The position numbers were made by a program, and so were the translations under genes. This document shows, piece after piece, positions 49,576 through 57,489 of a stretch of DNA of 64,000 nt. Location of the stretch: assembly GCF_004011505.1 (NCBI RefSeq), contig NZ_SAUN01000001.1, positions 8,769,501-8,833,500 of the forward strand, given 5' to 3'. The notes beneath the pieces were generated by a model. That model was not told where the DNA came from. It saw only the letters and a list, made by a program, of their open reading frames with translations, and did not search any database. This stretch comes from Nonomuraea polychroma (GTDB lineage: Bacteria > Actinomycetota > Actinomycetes > Streptosporangiales > Streptosporangiaceae). The stretch's first letter is position 1. Every line of letters starts with the position of its first letter.

Positions 49576-50956
49576 ACTGGCCGGCCGGGATCTGCTCCCG
49601 CGCAGGAAGCCGGGGGTGGGCCGGGCCGGCGTTGGGACGCGGCCTGAGCACACGGGCCAGGACGCCGGGCGACAACAGGCGCTGTGGAGGGGCCTGCAGG
49701 TTGGCCACGCTCAGGAAGGCGTTCCCGACCACCGGGTCCGCCTCCGCAGCCACGTGGAGGCGTGCGACGTAGCGGTTGAGCAGCTTCACGCGCAGCGGGC
49801 GTGGAGCCTCGACGGACGGGAACCGCAGATCACCACCGACCGACAGGTCCCAGGGCACGTCAATGATCCGCGCGGCCCGCTCGAAGAAGCGGCGAGCCAG
49901 GCTGTCGCGTCCGCCGTCCTGCAAGCACTCACGCAGGGTGGCGGCCTCGCAGGCGGCCACCGTCATGCCCTGCCCGTAGCTGGGGTTGAACTGGCACAGG
50001 GCATCACCGAACACCACATAGCCCTCGGGAAAACGGCTTAGCTGTTCGTAGCGGCGCCGGATGCTCACGGGGATGCGCATCCGCCGCGGGTCCCCGAGCG
50101 GTTCCAGACGCTCCAGGAGGCGGTGCAGGTCCGGGACCGGAAGCCGGGCGGCGAACCCGTGGTATCCGTCCGGGTCGACGGGTGGGACGTCGTCCCCCAT
50201 GCCGAACAGGGTGACGAGCCAGCGGTCTCCCTCCGCGCTGAGGGCGACCCCGCCCCTGGGGACCGACGCGCTGTGCCCGACCACCATGGCGACGAAGTCG
50301 GCGTCGCCCGGCCGGCGCCGGTAATCACGCGAGACGTACTGCAGCCGGGAGTCGACACGTTCCTCCGGTGCGGGCTCGTATCCCAGTCGGCGCAGCCACT
50401 CCGTGCCCCGGTTTCCCCGGCCCACGGCGTTCACCACGAGATCGGCCGCCATGTCCTCGGGCTGGTGCCCCGAACGCTGCAGACGTACCCCGGTGACCAC
50501 GCCCTCCCTGCCGGCGATCGGCTCGACCACCTCGCAGCGGTCGTGGATCACCACGCCGGGAAGATCCGCGACGCGGGAGCGCAGATACCGTTCGAGCTCG
50601 GGCCGGCTCACCGTCAGGCCGCGCAGCTGTGAAGGCGCGGGGTGCAGCAGCCGGCCGTCGTTGTACCAGCGGACGTCGTCCTGGATGTCCAAGGTGGTGG
50701 CGCCCGCGGCGACCAGGTCCGCGGTCAGCCCGGGGAACAGATCCTCGAGGATCTCGCAGCCCCGGGACAACATCCCGTGCGCGTGATGCCCCTGCGGCAC
50801 GCCCCGCCGGGGGACGCCCTGGGCGGGCAAAGCGTCACGGTCGATCACCGTGACCCGGTCGAACGTCTCGCTGAGCACCCGGGCCACCAGAAGCCCACCG
50901 ATCCCGGCTCCCGCGACGACGGCGTGTCCGGTGGGCGGGTGTCCTTTGCGTGTCAT
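49574..50956 (-). CDS. FAD-dependent oxidoreductase (monooxygenase-like)
   Basis: A 460-residue flavoprotein. Rossmann motif near the N-terminus: AVVAGAGIGGLLVARVLSET with the ribose-binding acid in VTVIDRD. QGHHAHGMLSRG follows. The second FAD motif is VVFGDALCQFNPSYGQGMTV. The architecture fits FAD_binding_3/lycopene-cyclase-like monooxygenases and geranylgeranyl-reductase-like enzymes. No signal peptide, so cytoplasmic. It starts 26 bp after the GDPSQW-repeat peptide gene, so the two are almost certainly co-transcribed; its substrate could be that peptide or a small molecule. Confidence 0.88.
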   Translation of the reverse strand: MTRKGHPPTGHAVVAGAGIGGLLVARVLSETFDRVTVIDRDALPAQGVPRRGVPQGHHAHGMLSRGCEILEDLFPGLTADLVAAGATTLDIQDDVRWYNDGRLLHPAPSQLRGLTVSRPELERYLRSRVADLPGVVIHDRCEVVEPIAGREGVVTGVRLQRSGHQPEDMAADLVVNAVGRGNRGTEWLRRLGYEPAPEERVDSRLQYVSRDYRRRPGDADFVAMVVGHSASVPRGGVALSAEGDRWLVTLFGMGDDVPPVDPDGYHGFAARLPVPDLHRLLERLEPLGDPRRMRIPVSIRRRYEQLSRFPEGYVVFGDALCQFNPSYGQGMTVAACEAATLRECLQDGGRDSLARRFFERAARIIDVPWDLSVGGDLRFPSVEAPRPLRVKLLNRYVARLHVAAEADPVVGNAFLSVANLQAPPQRLLSPGVLARVLRPRPNAGPAHPRLPAREQIPAGQ

Positions 50957-50982
50957 GGCGTCTCCTCACCCCTCCGTCCGGA

Positions 50983-51189
50983 TCAGACCCACTGGGAGGG
51001 GTCGCCCGCCACAGACCCCCATTGGGTGGGATCGCCCGCCACGGAGTCCCACTGGGAGGGGTCGCCCGCCACGGACACCCACTGGGAGGGGTCGCCGTCG
51101 GTGGCGTGGGCCGCCGTGGCGCCCAGGCCGAACAGGAATCCCAGGGCGATTCCCGCCGCCGCCGCGCTACAGATCATTCGCTTGATCAT
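50983..51189 (-). CDS. secreted peptide with four GDPSQW repeats
   Basis: A 68-residue precursor. A Sec signal peptide (residues 1-29, ending TAAHA) precedes a 39-residue mature peptide built of 10-residue units: GDPSQWVSVA, GDPSQWDSVA, GDPTQWGSVA, GDPSQWV. Only the residue after Trp and one Ser/Thr vary, and the nucleotide repeats are 30 bp. ATG 51189 has GAGGTGA upstream. No cysteine in the mature part. It precedes the FAD oxidoreductase by 26 bp and lies between two SARP genes. I know no family with this repeat; it could be a signalling peptide, a modified peptide or an envelope peptide. Confidence 0.8.
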   Translation of the reverse strand: MIKRMICSAAAAGIALGFLFGLGATAAHATDGDPSQWVSVAGDPSQWDSVAGDPTQWGSVAGDPSQWV

Positions 51190-51295
51190 GATTCACCTCG
51201 TTGTCCGGCCGCCCGGACCAGGCGGCGCCGCGTTCACAACAACGAGAGTGGGCCGGCCTGCTTGGGGGCCGGTGGGAACGGGCTTTCCCAGCGAC

Positions 51296-51322
51296 TTCCA
51301 AGGCTTCCAAGGCTTCCAAGGC
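51296..51322. promoter_or_regulatory. three 9-bp direct repeats, possible regulator site
   Basis: CTTCCAAGG occurs three times without gaps, 107-133 bp upstream of the repeat-peptide gene. Direct repeats are the binding mode of SARP regulators, although their usual spacing is 11 bp rather than 9. Confidence 0.45.
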
Positions 51323-51340
51323 ACCAGCGGCCCGATCAGC

Positions 51341-51361
51341 GCCCCCGCCGATGGCGGGGGC
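51341..51361 (-). terminator. hairpin terminator of the second SARP gene
   Basis: GCCCCCGCC-GAT-GGCGGGGGC: a perfect 9-bp stem starting 8 bp after the SARP stop codon on the minus strand. It should separate that gene from the peptide operon. Confidence 0.75.
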
Positions 51362-51369
51362 CGCTGCTA

Positions 51370-54204
51370 TCAGAGGATCATCGTGATCAACGAGGTGAGC
51401 AGGGCGCTCGCATCCTGCCGAGACATCGCGCGCCCGCGGGCCGCATGCCGTTCGTACTCCTCCGGCGCAAGCGCCTCGCGTACGGCGGCCGCCTCGCGCG
51501 GCCCGTCCAACGGGTCCATCAGCTCCGGGGAGACGCCGGCTCGCTTGCCGATCGCTTCCACGGCCCCCATCAGCACGGCCGCGTGCTCGGACTGCCCGGT
51601 CAGCACGAGGGCGCGGGCCGCGCTGTGCACCGTCACCAGCCAGAAGGAGATGTCTTCGTAACGGTCCATCGTGGCCAGGATGTCCGCCGCGACGGCCAGT
51701 GCCCGAGTGCCGTCCCCACGGTCCGAAGCCGTCTTCATGTCGCACCAGGCCGCCCCGTCCGCGACCCAGTCGTGGCCACTGGAGCGAGCGGCGCTTACGG
51801 CCTCCTGAAAGACCGTGTCGGCGCCCGGCAGGTCCCCCAGCACCCGCAGGACCATGCCCCGGACCATGAGCGTTTCGGCCTCCAGCCAGTCCAGGGCGGT
51901 GCGCCGGGCCATCTCGACGGCCTCACGCGTGAGGGGCTCGGCGTCGAGCGCCGCCCCGGCCAGCAGACCCAGGTAGGGGACGTACGCAGTCGCGCCCGCC
52001 TCCGTCACCGCGTCACCTGCCTCGCGGGCCGCCTCCATCGCCGAACGGGCCGCCTGGTACGCCTGTGGCGGCAGTCCGGCCAGGTAGTACAGTCCCGTGA
52101 GCGCGTACCAGGCACGCGCCCGGACATCCGCTCCAGCTCGCGGGGCCGCCGCGAACGCCTCGGACAGCCAGGTGAGGCCCTCCGCCACATGCCCCATCCG
52201 GAACCAGAACCAGAACAGCGCGCCGCCCAGCCGTAGCGCGTACTCGCCGTCACCCGCCGCCAGCGACGAGGTGAACGCGGCCCGGAACTCCGCCTGATCG
52301 CGGCTCAGCCCGTTCAGCAACGCCGCTCCCTGCGGGCCGCGGAGATGGCGTTCGGCGTTCTCAGCCCGGGCCAGGGCCCAGGCGCGGTGGCGTGCCTGTG
52401 CCTGGGCCAGTTCGTCGGGGGAGAGCGCGGACAGGGCGTACTGGCGCAGGGTCTCCAGCATCCGGTAGCGGCGCGGCGCGGTGCCGGGTTGGGCGGTGAC
52501 CAGCGATTTGCGGACCAGCGCCGACAGCGGCGCCAGGACGGGATCGACTCCACCGACCGCGGCGGCGGCCTCCAGGTCGAAGCCGGCTTCGAACACGCCG
52601 AGCCGGTGGAAGAGCCGGCGTTCCGCAGGCTGCAACAAGTGATCGCTCCAGGCGACGGTGTCCAGCAGCGTGCGATGGCGGTCCGGCCGTCCGACTGATC
52701 CGTCCACCAGCAGGGTGAAGCGGTCCTCGACGGCATCGGCGATCTGGGCGACGGACAGCACCCGGCTTTGCGCGGCGGCGAGTTCGATGGCCAACGGGAT
52801 GCCGTCGAGCCGCTCACACAGGGCGGCGATCCTTTCCCTGTCGCCTGGCGCGGCCGCCCAGCCGGGCGAGACGGCGGCCGCACGGCGCAGGAACAGATCC
52901 GCGGCCTCCGTGGCGGCATCCAGGGGCGGCACTTCGTAGACCGCTTCACCCGAGATGCCCAAGGGTTCGCGGCTGGTGCACAACATCCGCACAGTGCCAC
53001 AGCGGGTCAGCAGGGTGTGGACCAGCATGGCGGCGGGGACCAGCAGATGCTCGCAGTTGTCCAGGACGATCAGCATGTCACGGCCGGCGATCATCCCGGC
53101 CAGCTGATCGGGGGACGGCACGGTGGGCAGACCTAAGGCGGCGGCCATGGTCGCGGTGAGCAGTTCGGGCGCGTGCAGACCTGCGATCTCCACGAGCCAG
53201 GGCCCGTCGGCGTCGGTACGGGCGCGGGCGACCTCCAAGGCCAGGCGGGTCTTGCCGACCCCGCCCGGACCGGTGAGCGTGACCAGCCGGTGCCCGTCCA
53301 GCAGAGAGGCGACGGCCGCGAGGTCGCCGCCGCGGCCGACGAAGCTGGACAGCGCGAACGGCAGATTGCCCGAGGGTGGTGCCGGAGCCGGAGGGTATGA
53401 CCTGCGGCTGGGCTCAGCCGATCTCGGGGCCAGCCGCGGGTCCTGGGCGAGTACGGCCGCCTCCAGGTCGCGTAGACCGCGTCCCGGATCGATGCCCAGC
53501 TCGTCGGCCAGGCTTCTGCGGACCGCTCGAAGCGCGGCGAGCGCGTCGGCCTGCCGCCCTGACCGGTACAGGGCGAGAACCAGCAACTCCCAGCCGCGCT
53601 CCCGCAGCGGCTGCTCGGCGACCAGCGCCTCCAGCTCGCCTACGGCAGCGGCGTGCTGCCCGGACGCGATGACGGCGGCGAGCCGGTCCTCACGCACTGT
53701 GGCCCGCAGATCCTCCAACCGGTTCGCGTCGGGCACGGCGAAGGCGGCTCCGCCGCAGTCGGCATAGGCCGGGCCCCGCCACAGCTCGAGCGCCTGTCCG
53801 AGCAGGTCCGCGGCGAGTTGCGGTTCGCCGCCCTCCAGCGCGCGCCGGCCACGAGCGGCCTTCTCGGTGAAGCGCTCGGCGTCGACCGCGGCGGGTACCG
53901 CTCGGAGGGCGTATCCGGGTCCCTCGCGCACCAGCAGCCGGGCCGGGGCGCCGGGCGCTCTATCTGGCTCCAGCGTCCTGCGCAGATCGGCGACGTACCC
54001 ATGGAGTGTCGTCAGGGAGGGGAGTCGCGAGCCCTCCCACACTTCGGAGAGGATCCGATCTGCCGAGACGCTCCTGCCCCGCGCGATCAGCAGCAGCGCC
54101 AGCACGGCCCGCTGACGGGGTCCGCCAAGCCCCGCCGGGCGACCGCCGACCTCGGCCCGGAGCGGTCCCAGAACGCCGAATCTCACGCCCTCGGCCACGC
54201 TCAC
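51370..54204 (-). CDS. SARP family regulator with BTAD and NB-ARC domains
   Basis: A 944-residue AfsR-type regulator. Winged helix (VRFGVLGPLRAEVGGRPAGL) and BTAD in residues 5-250. NB-ARC with Walker A GPGGVGKTR near 310-318, Walker B LIVLDNCEHLL and GIPLAIELAA. The helical C-terminus ends in SPELMDPLDGPREAAAVREA. GTG 54204 (VSVAEGVRF) is chosen because GGGAGG lies 7 bases upstream; a TTG 24 bases earlier is possible. It is close to the SARP at 46 kb in sequence and lies just upstream of the repeat-peptide operon, making it the likeliest regulator of it. Confidence 0.93.
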   Translation of the reverse strand: MSVAEGVRFGVLGPLRAEVGGRPAGLGGPRQRAVLALLLIARGRSVSADRILSEVWEGSRLPSLTTLHGYVADLRRTLEPDRAPGAPARLLVREGPGYALRAVPAAVDAERFTEKAARGRRALEGGEPQLAADLLGQALELWRGPAYADCGGAAFAVPDANRLEDLRATVREDRLAAVIASGQHAAAVGELEALVAEQPLRERGWELLVLALYRSGRQADALAALRAVRRSLADELGIDPGRGLRDLEAAVLAQDPRLAPRSAEPSRRSYPPAPAPPSGNLPFALSSFVGRGGDLAAVASLLDGHRLVTLTGPGGVGKTRLALEVARARTDADGPWLVEIAGLHAPELLTATMAAALGLPTVPSPDQLAGMIAGRDMLIVLDNCEHLLVPAAMLVHTLLTRCGTVRMLCTSREPLGISGEAVYEVPPLDAATEAADLFLRRAAAVSPGWAAAPGDRERIAALCERLDGIPLAIELAAAQSRVLSVAQIADAVEDRFTLLVDGSVGRPDRHRTLLDTVAWSDHLLQPAERRLFHRLGVFEAGFDLEAAAAVGGVDPVLAPLSALVRKSLVTAQPGTAPRRYRMLETLRQYALSALSPDELAQAQARHRAWALARAENAERHLRGPQGAALLNGLSRDQAEFRAAFTSSLAAGDGEYALRLGGALFWFWFRMGHVAEGLTWLSEAFAAAPRAGADVRARAWYALTGLYYLAGLPPQAYQAARSAMEAAREAGDAVTEAGATAYVPYLGLLAGAALDAEPLTREAVEMARRTALDWLEAETLMVRGMVLRVLGDLPGADTVFQEAVSAARSSGHDWVADGAAWCDMKTASDRGDGTRALAVAADILATMDRYEDISFWLVTVHSAARALVLTGQSEHAAVLMGAVEAIGKRAGVSPELMDPLDGPREAAAVREALAPEEYERHAARGRAMSRQDASALLTSLITMIL

Positions 54205-54471
54205 CAGCAGACCTCCCGCCGCACTCAACGCGCTGCGAGAATATCCGAATCATCCATATATACGAAGAAGGCACACCGGCCCACAGTTCGACCGAAGGCA
54301 CAGGGGAAGCCACGGTCGGTAAAGGGCACGTCGCCGGCGGCGTGGTAGCGCTTGGTGCAGGCGGTCAGGCGGTCGCGTCGTCTCCGTAGATCTGCAGCCG
54401 GAGTTCGCGGGCCTTGGTCATGTGCTCGCGGCGCGGTCTTCGGCCGCCGAGCGGGCTCATTGGCCTGGCGG
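54205..54471. other. gap between two SARP genes
   Basis: It holds an AT-rich patch (ATATCCGAATCATCCATATA near 54240) suited to a promoter of the downstream SARP. A minus frame gives TKRYHAAGDVPFTDRGF, which looks like decayed coding, and a short 18-codon ORF starts at 54418. Neither is firm. Confidence 0.35.
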
Positions 54472-57285
54472 TCAGAGCATGTTCTTGATCGGGTGGGGTG
54501 TTTCCGGTACGGGCCGGGCGAGGATCTCGTTCGCCTCCCTGGGCGTGAGCAGGCGGGCGTCGCGCAGGAGGCCGACGGACTCCTCCCACTGTTGCCGTGC
54601 TTCGCCGTGCCGTTCGAGGTCGTGCAATGTGACACCGAGCCACCAACGTGACACGGCTTCTCCCAGGCGGAATCCCGACTCGCGGAGCAGCCGCACGGCC
54701 ACCGTGTAGCTTTCCACCGCCTCGGTCGGCCGGCCGGCGTGGCGGTAGACGTCGCCGAGCGAATCGTGTGCCGTGCCCCCGCCGATGAGCGGGTCCACCT
54801 TCGACCACAGCTCCACCACCTGGCGTGCTTCCGCGATCGCCTCGTCGAAGCGCCCCTGACGGCAGTAGACGTGCGCCCGGTTATTGCGGATCGCGGCCCC
54901 AGCCCATGGCCGTTGGGCGCCGTCGTTGAGCTCCAACGCGGACTCCAGGTAGCCGAGTGCCTCGTCGAGACGGCCCACGATCGTGTTGATGACACCGAGG
55001 TTGTTGAGCACCCCGAGCTTCCGCCGAGGCAGTTCCGCGCGGTCCCAGTCGGTGAGAGCCGTCTTCAGTTGCGCGATCGCGGCGTCGTTACGACCCTGAT
55101 CTCGGTAAACCCAGCCGAGGAAGCTGCGGAGCTGGGCCTTGTCGGCCCATGCCGCGATGCGGTCGGCCACCTCGATGGCGTACGCGTAGATGTCGGCCAG
55201 TTGCGTGTGCCAACCCTGGTAGCAGAAGGGCCAGTGGAGTCCGATGACCAGGCTGACGCCGTTCGCCGGGTCGGGGCCGTCCAGGGCCTGCTGCGCGGCG
55301 GCGAGCAGGTTGTCCCGCTCGGCTCGGACCCATTCTCCCGCCTCCTCCAGGTCCTCGAAAGTGATACCGGCCGACTCGACGGGGCACCGCGGTACGGCAT
55401 CGCGGTTGAGCATGGGGTTCACCGTCCAGAGGGTCCCCCGGTAGTGGTGGAGCGCACGCCGTACGGCGGCGGTGCGTTCCTCCTCGGACAGGTCCTGGTG
55501 TGCCCGTTCGCGGGCATAAAGGCCGACCAGGTCGTGGAACTGGTAGCGGTCGGGTCCGGCGGGCTCGAGGAGGCGGGCGTCCTGCAGGCGTTCCAGGGCG
55601 GCTTCGGCGCGGTGGTGGGGCCAGCCGGTCAGGGCGGCGGTGGCGGCCGGGGTGTGGGTGGGCAGGTCGAGCAGGCCGAGCAGCGGCAGCAGATAGGCCG
55701 CGTCGCGGCCGGTCGGTTCTTCTCGGAGGTGGTGGTGACTGACCGCGATACCGGCGCGGACGGCCAGGTCGGCGTACTCCAGCATGTCCAGGCGGCGGGT
55801 GGCGTCGGCCAGCCGTACTTCCAGGTCGGACAGGGTCCAGTCGGGGCGGGCGGCCAGGCGGGCGCCGACGATCCGCAGGGCGAGGGGGAAACCGCCGCAC
55901 AGGTGGACGATCCGCTCGGCCGCCTGCGGTTCGGCGCGTACGCGGTCGGGTCCGGCCAGGCGGGACAGGAGCGCGGCGGCGTCGCCGGCGTTCAGGGTGC
56001 CCAGGTGGAGGTGGCGGGCGTTGTCCAGGGTGGCGAGCGGGTCCCGGCTGGTGATCAGGACCCGGCAGCCGGGGCCGGCGGGGATGAGCGGGCGGATCTG
56101 GCGGACGTCGCGGGCGTTGTCCAGGATGACCAGCAGGTTGCAGGTCGCGGTCAGGGAGCGGTAGCGGGCGGCGGCCTCGCCCGGGTCGGCGGGGACGGCG
56201 GCGCCGTCCAGGCCGAGGGAGCGCAGCAGGTGGCGCAGAGCTTGGGCCGGGGTCAGCGGATCGAGGCCGGGGGTGGATCCGTGCAGGTTGAGGTAGATGA
56301 CGCCGTCGGTGAATCGGGCGGCCGTGGCGTGGGCGACGTGGACGGCCAGGGCGGATTTGCCGATGCCGCCTGGTCCGTCGATCACGGTGATGGCGGGCCC
56401 GTCGGCGGGGCCGAGTGCGGTGCGCAGGCGGTGGATCTCGGTGGCGCGGGCGGTGAAGGCGTGGGTGTCGGCGGGCAGTTCGGCCGGGATGTACGGCTCG
56501 CTGACCGTGATCTGTTGGGCCGGGGTGGTCAGGTCGAGGACGGGGTCCTTGGCCAGGACGGCCCGTTGCAGGCGGCGTAGTTCGGCGCCGGGTTCGATGC
56601 CGAGTTCGGTGACCATGATCCGGCGGGTGTCCTGGTAGACGGCGAGCGCTTCGGATGGGCGGCCGGCGCGGTGCAGGGCGAGCATGAGCTGGGCGGCGGG
56701 GCGTTCGCGTAGTGGGTGCGCCCGCACGTGTACGGCCAGGTCGGCGGCCACCGCGTTGTGGTCGCCCGCGGCGAGGCGGAGATCGGCGTGGTCTTCCAGG
56801 ACGGTGAGGTGTTCTTCTTCCAGACGGGTGGCTTCGATCTGTGCCCAGGGAGCGGTCAGCTCGGCCAGTGGCTTGCCTCGCCACAACTGCAGGGCCGAGC
56901 GGAACAGGGCGTCCGCGGCGGCCGTGGCCCCCTGCGCATGGGAGGTGCGGGCACGTTTGGCCAGGCGGGTGAACAGGTGGGCGTCGACGTGGTCGGGTTC
57001 GAGCGCGAGCCGGTAGCCGCCGGGCATGGTCTCGATGATCTCTTCGGCGGTGTGGGGTCCGAGGGTTTCGCGGAGTTTGGAGACCACGATGTGGAGTTGT
57101 TTGCCCGCGGTTGCCGCCGAGCTGTGTCCCCATATGTCGGTGAGGATCCGCTCGGTGTGTACGGTCTGCCCCGCGTCCAGGGCGAGTCTGGCCAGCACGC
57201 CGATTCGTCGTTGCCCGGCGAACCGGACCGGTTCGTCACCGGCCAGAACCTGCCACGGGCCGAGGAATCTGATCTCCAGCGCCAT
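54472..57285 (-). CDS. SARP family regulator with BTAD, NB-ARC and TPR repeats
   Basis: A 937-residue regulator of a different subgroup from its neighbours. Winged helix (IRFLGPWQVLAGDEPVRFAG) and BTAD to about residue 250. NB-ARC has Walker A GPGGIGKSALAVH near 300, LLVILDNARDVRQIRPL and FPLALRIVGARLA. The C-terminal 350 residues are TPR-like, with repeated helices (LGVLNNLGVINTIVGRLDEA, AHDSLGDVYRHAGRPTEAVE). It lacks the SPELMDPLDGP ending. ATG 57285 follows GAAGGAGGG. It lies directly after the two ABC exporter genes and may govern that operon. Confidence 0.92.
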   Translation of the reverse strand: MALEIRFLGPWQVLAGDEPVRFAGQRRIGVLARLALDAGQTVHTERILTDIWGHSSAATAGKQLHIVVSKLRETLGPHTAEEIIETMPGGYRLALEPDHVDAHLFTRLAKRARTSHAQGATAAADALFRSALQLWRGKPLAELTAPWAQIEATRLEEEHLTVLEDHADLRLAAGDHNAVAADLAVHVRAHPLRERPAAQLMLALHRAGRPSEALAVYQDTRRIMVTELGIEPGAELRRLQRAVLAKDPVLDLTTPAQQITVSEPYIPAELPADTHAFTARATEIHRLRTALGPADGPAITVIDGPGGIGKSALAVHVAHATAARFTDGVIYLNLHGSTPGLDPLTPAQALRHLLRSLGLDGAAVPADPGEAAARYRSLTATCNLLVILDNARDVRQIRPLIPAGPGCRVLITSRDPLATLDNARHLHLGTLNAGDAAALLSRLAGPDRVRAEPQAAERIVHLCGGFPLALRIVGARLAARPDWTLSDLEVRLADATRRLDMLEYADLAVRAGIAVSHHHLREEPTGRDAAYLLPLLGLLDLPTHTPAATAALTGWPHHRAEAALERLQDARLLEPAGPDRYQFHDLVGLYARERAHQDLSEEERTAAVRRALHHYRGTLWTVNPMLNRDAVPRCPVESAGITFEDLEEAGEWVRAERDNLLAAAQQALDGPDPANGVSLVIGLHWPFCYQGWHTQLADIYAYAIEVADRIAAWADKAQLRSFLGWVYRDQGRNDAAIAQLKTALTDWDRAELPRRKLGVLNNLGVINTIVGRLDEALGYLESALELNDGAQRPWAGAAIRNNRAHVYCRQGRFDEAIAEARQVVELWSKVDPLIGGGTAHDSLGDVYRHAGRPTEAVESYTVAVRLLRESGFRLGEAVSRWWLGVTLHDLERHGEARQQWEESVGLLRDARLLTPREANEILARPVPETPHPIKNML

Positions 57286-57489
57286 GAGGAGCGTATTTCC
57301 CTCCTTCAACGGAGTCGGCATTGTAACGAGATGGCCGAGCTCATTCGCGGCGATGACGGATGGAACGCCGTCTTCGTGCGAACTTCCGGCGTCTCGGTTC
57401 ACATGTGCATGTCTAGGCGTGCGGGCTTACATGTGACTTGCAGACCACCGATCACCGAGCGATCTCCGGTGGTGCTGACGCCGGAATTC

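Noticed and set aside
50988..51100. CRISPR-like array at the 30-bp repeats
   Set aside because: The repeats are adjacent without spacers, keep the reading frame and encode the GDPSQW decamers, so this is a coding tandem repeat.
54365..54418. 18-codon ORF MTKARELRLQIYGDDATA between two SARP genes
   Set aside because: No clear ribosome site and no repeat or signal; too short to support without conservation data.
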